This document shows, in pieces, positions 50,881 through 52,844 of a stretch of 52,844 nucleotides of DNA. The stretch is from the IMG/VR virus record IMGVR_UViG_3300010371_000010, positions 1-52,844 of that record; one strand, written 5' to 3'. The notes beneath the pieces were generated by a model, which worked only from the letters and a program-made list of their open reading frames with translations, did no database searches and was not told the origin of the DNA. Source of the DNA: a virus. How positions within the stretch are numbered: the stretch's first letter is position 1; every line of letters begins with the position of its first letter. The position numbers and the translations under genes are program-made.

Positions 50881-52844
50881 CTATTGGGCGAGAGCATTCC
50901 TCTGCGGCGCCGGTTGAGCCGGAGTCGCAACTCCCCCGATCCCGACCAGCGCAGCGTAAAGGCCCCGCATCCGGGCGTTCAGGATCGGCTCCGACACCTT
51001 GCCGTTCTTGACCGGGACCTTCGCCAGTAACTCACGGGCGACGTTCGGATCCAGCATGGCGCGGGTGATGACGTCTTCCACACGCTGAACGCCGGCGGAA
51101 CGCAGGCTCTGGAGATAGTGGGCGGTCGCCCCTCCCAACGCCTCTCCCACCAAGCTCGGAGCACCATGCGTATGGCCGATGCTGCCGCCGATCATGGCGC
51201 CCAAGATGTCGATGAAGCCCTGGACGCCCTTGCCGCCATGCTTGGCGATCAGGTTTTGATCCTGAGCCGTGTTGGAGTTGCCCGGAAGCCGGATCGCGTT
51301 CTCCGACCGCTTGGCCCGCTGGATATCCCGCGCAATGGCCTCGATCCGGTCCACTTCCTCTCGGGCGAAGACCTGCAATAGTGCGGCGCGGCTCTGGCGG
51401 CTGAAGTTCTGGAAGGCGTCCGCCTTGATCGCGCCCTGGCCGGAGGTTCCCGCTTCGGTGTTGCCGATCAGCTTGCCCGTGATGTGGTCGGCGATGGCCT
51501 GGCGAAGGCCAGCTCTGGCATCCGCATTGCCCTGCGTCACCCGGGCCAGGGCCTTCATATCCTGGACCGAGGTCTTGCCGTTGAGGATTTGGCCCACGAT
51601 GCGGGTCACGTCCTCCGGCTCCGAGGCGTTCAGCACGCGGCCGATGGCGCCTTGCTGATAAGCCTTAAGGGCCGCGGTTCGGCTCGCTAGAGCTTCGTTG
51701 ACAGCCTCTGCCGCCTTGGCTGCATCGGCGAAGCGGGCCTGCGTTTCGGCCGGAAGGGCGCGCAAGGCGTCCTGATGGCGAGAGACCCAAGAGGCATACT
51801 TGCCCGGATCGAGCGTGCCGTCATCCTTCAAGGCCGCGCGCTTCAGGGAATTGGCGGCGAAGTCCTCGATCACCGGCATAGCCTCGGGACCGGCGGCCTT
51901 CAGAAGCGCCTGCATGTGCTGATAAGCGGCGGGGCCAGGATGGAAGAACTTGCCGGGCACTTCCCCGTTCGGAAGCGTGAACTGCCCCTTATATCCATTG
52001 GTCCGCGTGATATCGGTCACGGGACGGATGCCGAAGGTCTGATCGTGCTGCGCGTAGGCCGTGTCGGCGGCTAGCTGGCGCTGTCTGGCGGCGTCATCGA
52101 AGCTTGGCGCGTTCGGTAGGCCCGGATTTCCCGGAGCAGGTCCAGGTTGCCCTCTCGCCTGTTCTCCTGTTCCAGCCACGCCAACAGCGCGGGGCGCTCC
52201 GAGTCCGGGACCGCCTCCTGTTCCAAGATCACCGCTAACTGCTCGCCCGGCTGCACGGTCCTGATAGAACTTCTGCACCTGAGCCGCGAGCTTTACGCCA
52301 GCGGCTTGTTCGGGTGCCATTGTACCCGCTTTCACCGCCGCGTCATCCACCGCGACTTTGTTCGCTATCGTGTTGGCGAGATTGTCCTGCAATGCGCTCC
52401 GCAGTTTTGAAAGCCGCGCGTATCCAGCGCTATCGCCCTCACGCAGGGCTTGACCGGCCGCATCATTTACGCGGACCTTCAGCGCCATTAGGTCGCGAGC
52501 GGGAGCGATGTCGGGCATCTGCGCCGCCGCTTGGTAGATTCCGGCCTCCTCGCCCGTGATCGGTGCAGCCGTCGCGGGCTGGGACGCGGGAATGTCCTTT
52601 GCAGCGGCCTTCGTCTGCACCACGTTCGCGGTCAGGTCGCCGTTTGGATCGACAGCATCGTAAAGCGCCTTGTAAGCCGCCTTCGACGTGTCCTGAGCCG
52701 CCGTGACGGCCCCTCGGATGTCGGCCCCGTAGACTTCGGGCGTTCCCGCGCCCCCTATGGTCGCGGCCCTGGCCTGAGCGTCGCGAGCGGCGGCTTGGGC
52801 GGCTTGATCCGTCTGCGCGTCGAGCGCGTCGAGGCCATCCCGCA
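50881..52844 (-). CDS. DNA-ejection protein with transglycosylase domain (C-terminal part)
   Basis: This is the C-terminal part of the gene whose N-terminal part lies at 1-1693; the frame is open through the window end and matches across the 123-base repeat. The region is helical, with Ala/Gln/Lys-rich segments, a DNA- or membrane-interacting-like basic part (ARDIQRAKRSENAIRLPG), and a Gly-rich hydrophobic stretch (GFIDILGAMIGGSIGHTHG) that could insert into a membrane. The C-terminus is Pro/Ala/Gln-rich. It is the last gene of the late operon and ends a few bases from the convergent lipoprotein gene. Confidence 0.82.
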   Translation of the reverse strand, partial: RDGLDALDAQTDQAAQAAARDAQARAATIGGAGTPEVYGADIRGAVTAAQDTSKAAYKALYDAVDPNGDLTANVVQTKAAAKDIPASQPATAAPITGEEAGIYQAAAQMPDIAPARDLMALKVRVNDAAGQALREGDSAGYARLSKLRSALQDNLANTIANKVAVDDAAVKAGTMAPEQAAGVKLAAQVQKFYQDRAAGRAVSGDLGTGGGPGLGAPRAVGVAGTGEQARGQPGPAPGNPGLPNAPSFDDAARQRQLAADTAYAQHDQTFGIRPVTDITRTNGYKGQFTLPNGEVPGKFFHPGPAAYQHMQALLKAAGPEAMPVIEDFAANSLKRAALKDDGTLDPGKYASWVSRHQDALRALPAETQARFADAAKAAEAVNEALASRTAALKAYQQGAIGRVLNASEPEDVTRIVGQILNGKTSVQDMKALARVTQGNADARAGLRQAIADHITGKLIGNTEAGTSGQGAIKADAFQNFSRQSRAALLQVFAREEVDRIEAIARDIQRAKRSENAIRLPGNSNTAQDQNLIAKHGGKGVQGFIDILGAMIGGSIGHTHGAPSLVGEALGGATAHYLQSLRSAGVQRVEDVITRAMLDPNVARELLAKVPVKNGKVSEPILNARMRGLYAALVGIGGVATPAQPAPQRNALAQ
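52722..52844. repeat. Terminal direct repeat (right copy)
   Basis: Identical to bases 1-123. See the left copy. Confidence 0.95.

Overview
The window reads as the complete genome of a temperate, podovirus-like phage opened at an arbitrary point. Bases 1-123 are repeated exactly at 52722-52844, and one long open reading frame runs through that junction, so the unit genome is 52,721 bp and circular (or circularly permuted) as assembled. GC content is high. The phage encodes relatives of GcrA, of the CtrA DNA-binding domain and of DnaA domain IV, which are cell-cycle regulators of alphaproteobacteria. I therefore infer an alphaproteobacterial host, most likely in or near Caulobacterales. The host is an inference; no host gene is present except the 3' half of a tRNA-Arg gene in the attachment site.

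Layout. (1) 18470 down to 1, continuing through the junction to 50881, minus strand: late operon with small and large terminase, a P22-type portal, scaffold, major capsid, P22 gp4-like and gp10-like tail proteins, fibres, GNAT-like and sulfotransferase-like enzymes, and three long DNA-ejection proteins, the last with a lytic transglycosylase domain. (2) 19054-27230, minus strand: a tightly coupled block (mostly 4-bp ATGA/GTGA overlaps) with three DNA methyltransferases, two nuclease-like proteins, GcrA-like, CtrA-like and DnaA-IV-like regulators, a DUF1376 replication protein and a NusG-like factor. (3) 28171-28967: lysogeny switch with divergent Cro-like and CI-like repressor genes and three matching 17-bp operators. 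(4) 29005-41633, plus strand: early rightward operon of many small genes, RecT and NinB recombination proteins, a QueD-like plus DpdA-like pair (7-deazaguanine DNA modification), HNH and GIY-YIG nucleases, integrase, and an attP that copies the 3' half of tRNA-Arg(TCT). (5) 41638-46047, minus strand: lysis module (T4-type endolysin, holin candidates, inner and outer spanin), with a TnpB gene inserted between the two spanin genes. (6) 46340-50576, minus strand: glycine-rich and repeat-rich fibre-like proteins that carry signal peptides, followed by a plus-strand lipoprotein gene.

How it fits together. After entry, the CI/Cro switch decides between integration at tRNA-Arg and lytic growth. The early operon supplies recombination and DNA modification functions. 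I see no phage DNA polymerase, primase or helicase, so replication presumably uses the host replisome, perhaps recruited by the DnaA-IV-like and DUF1376 proteins. The most interesting feature is the operon at 21382-23426, where stripped-down versions of three of the four Caulobacter cell-cycle master regulators lie in one translationally coupled block, next to several DNA methyltransferases (the fourth regulator, CcrM, is a methyltransferase).
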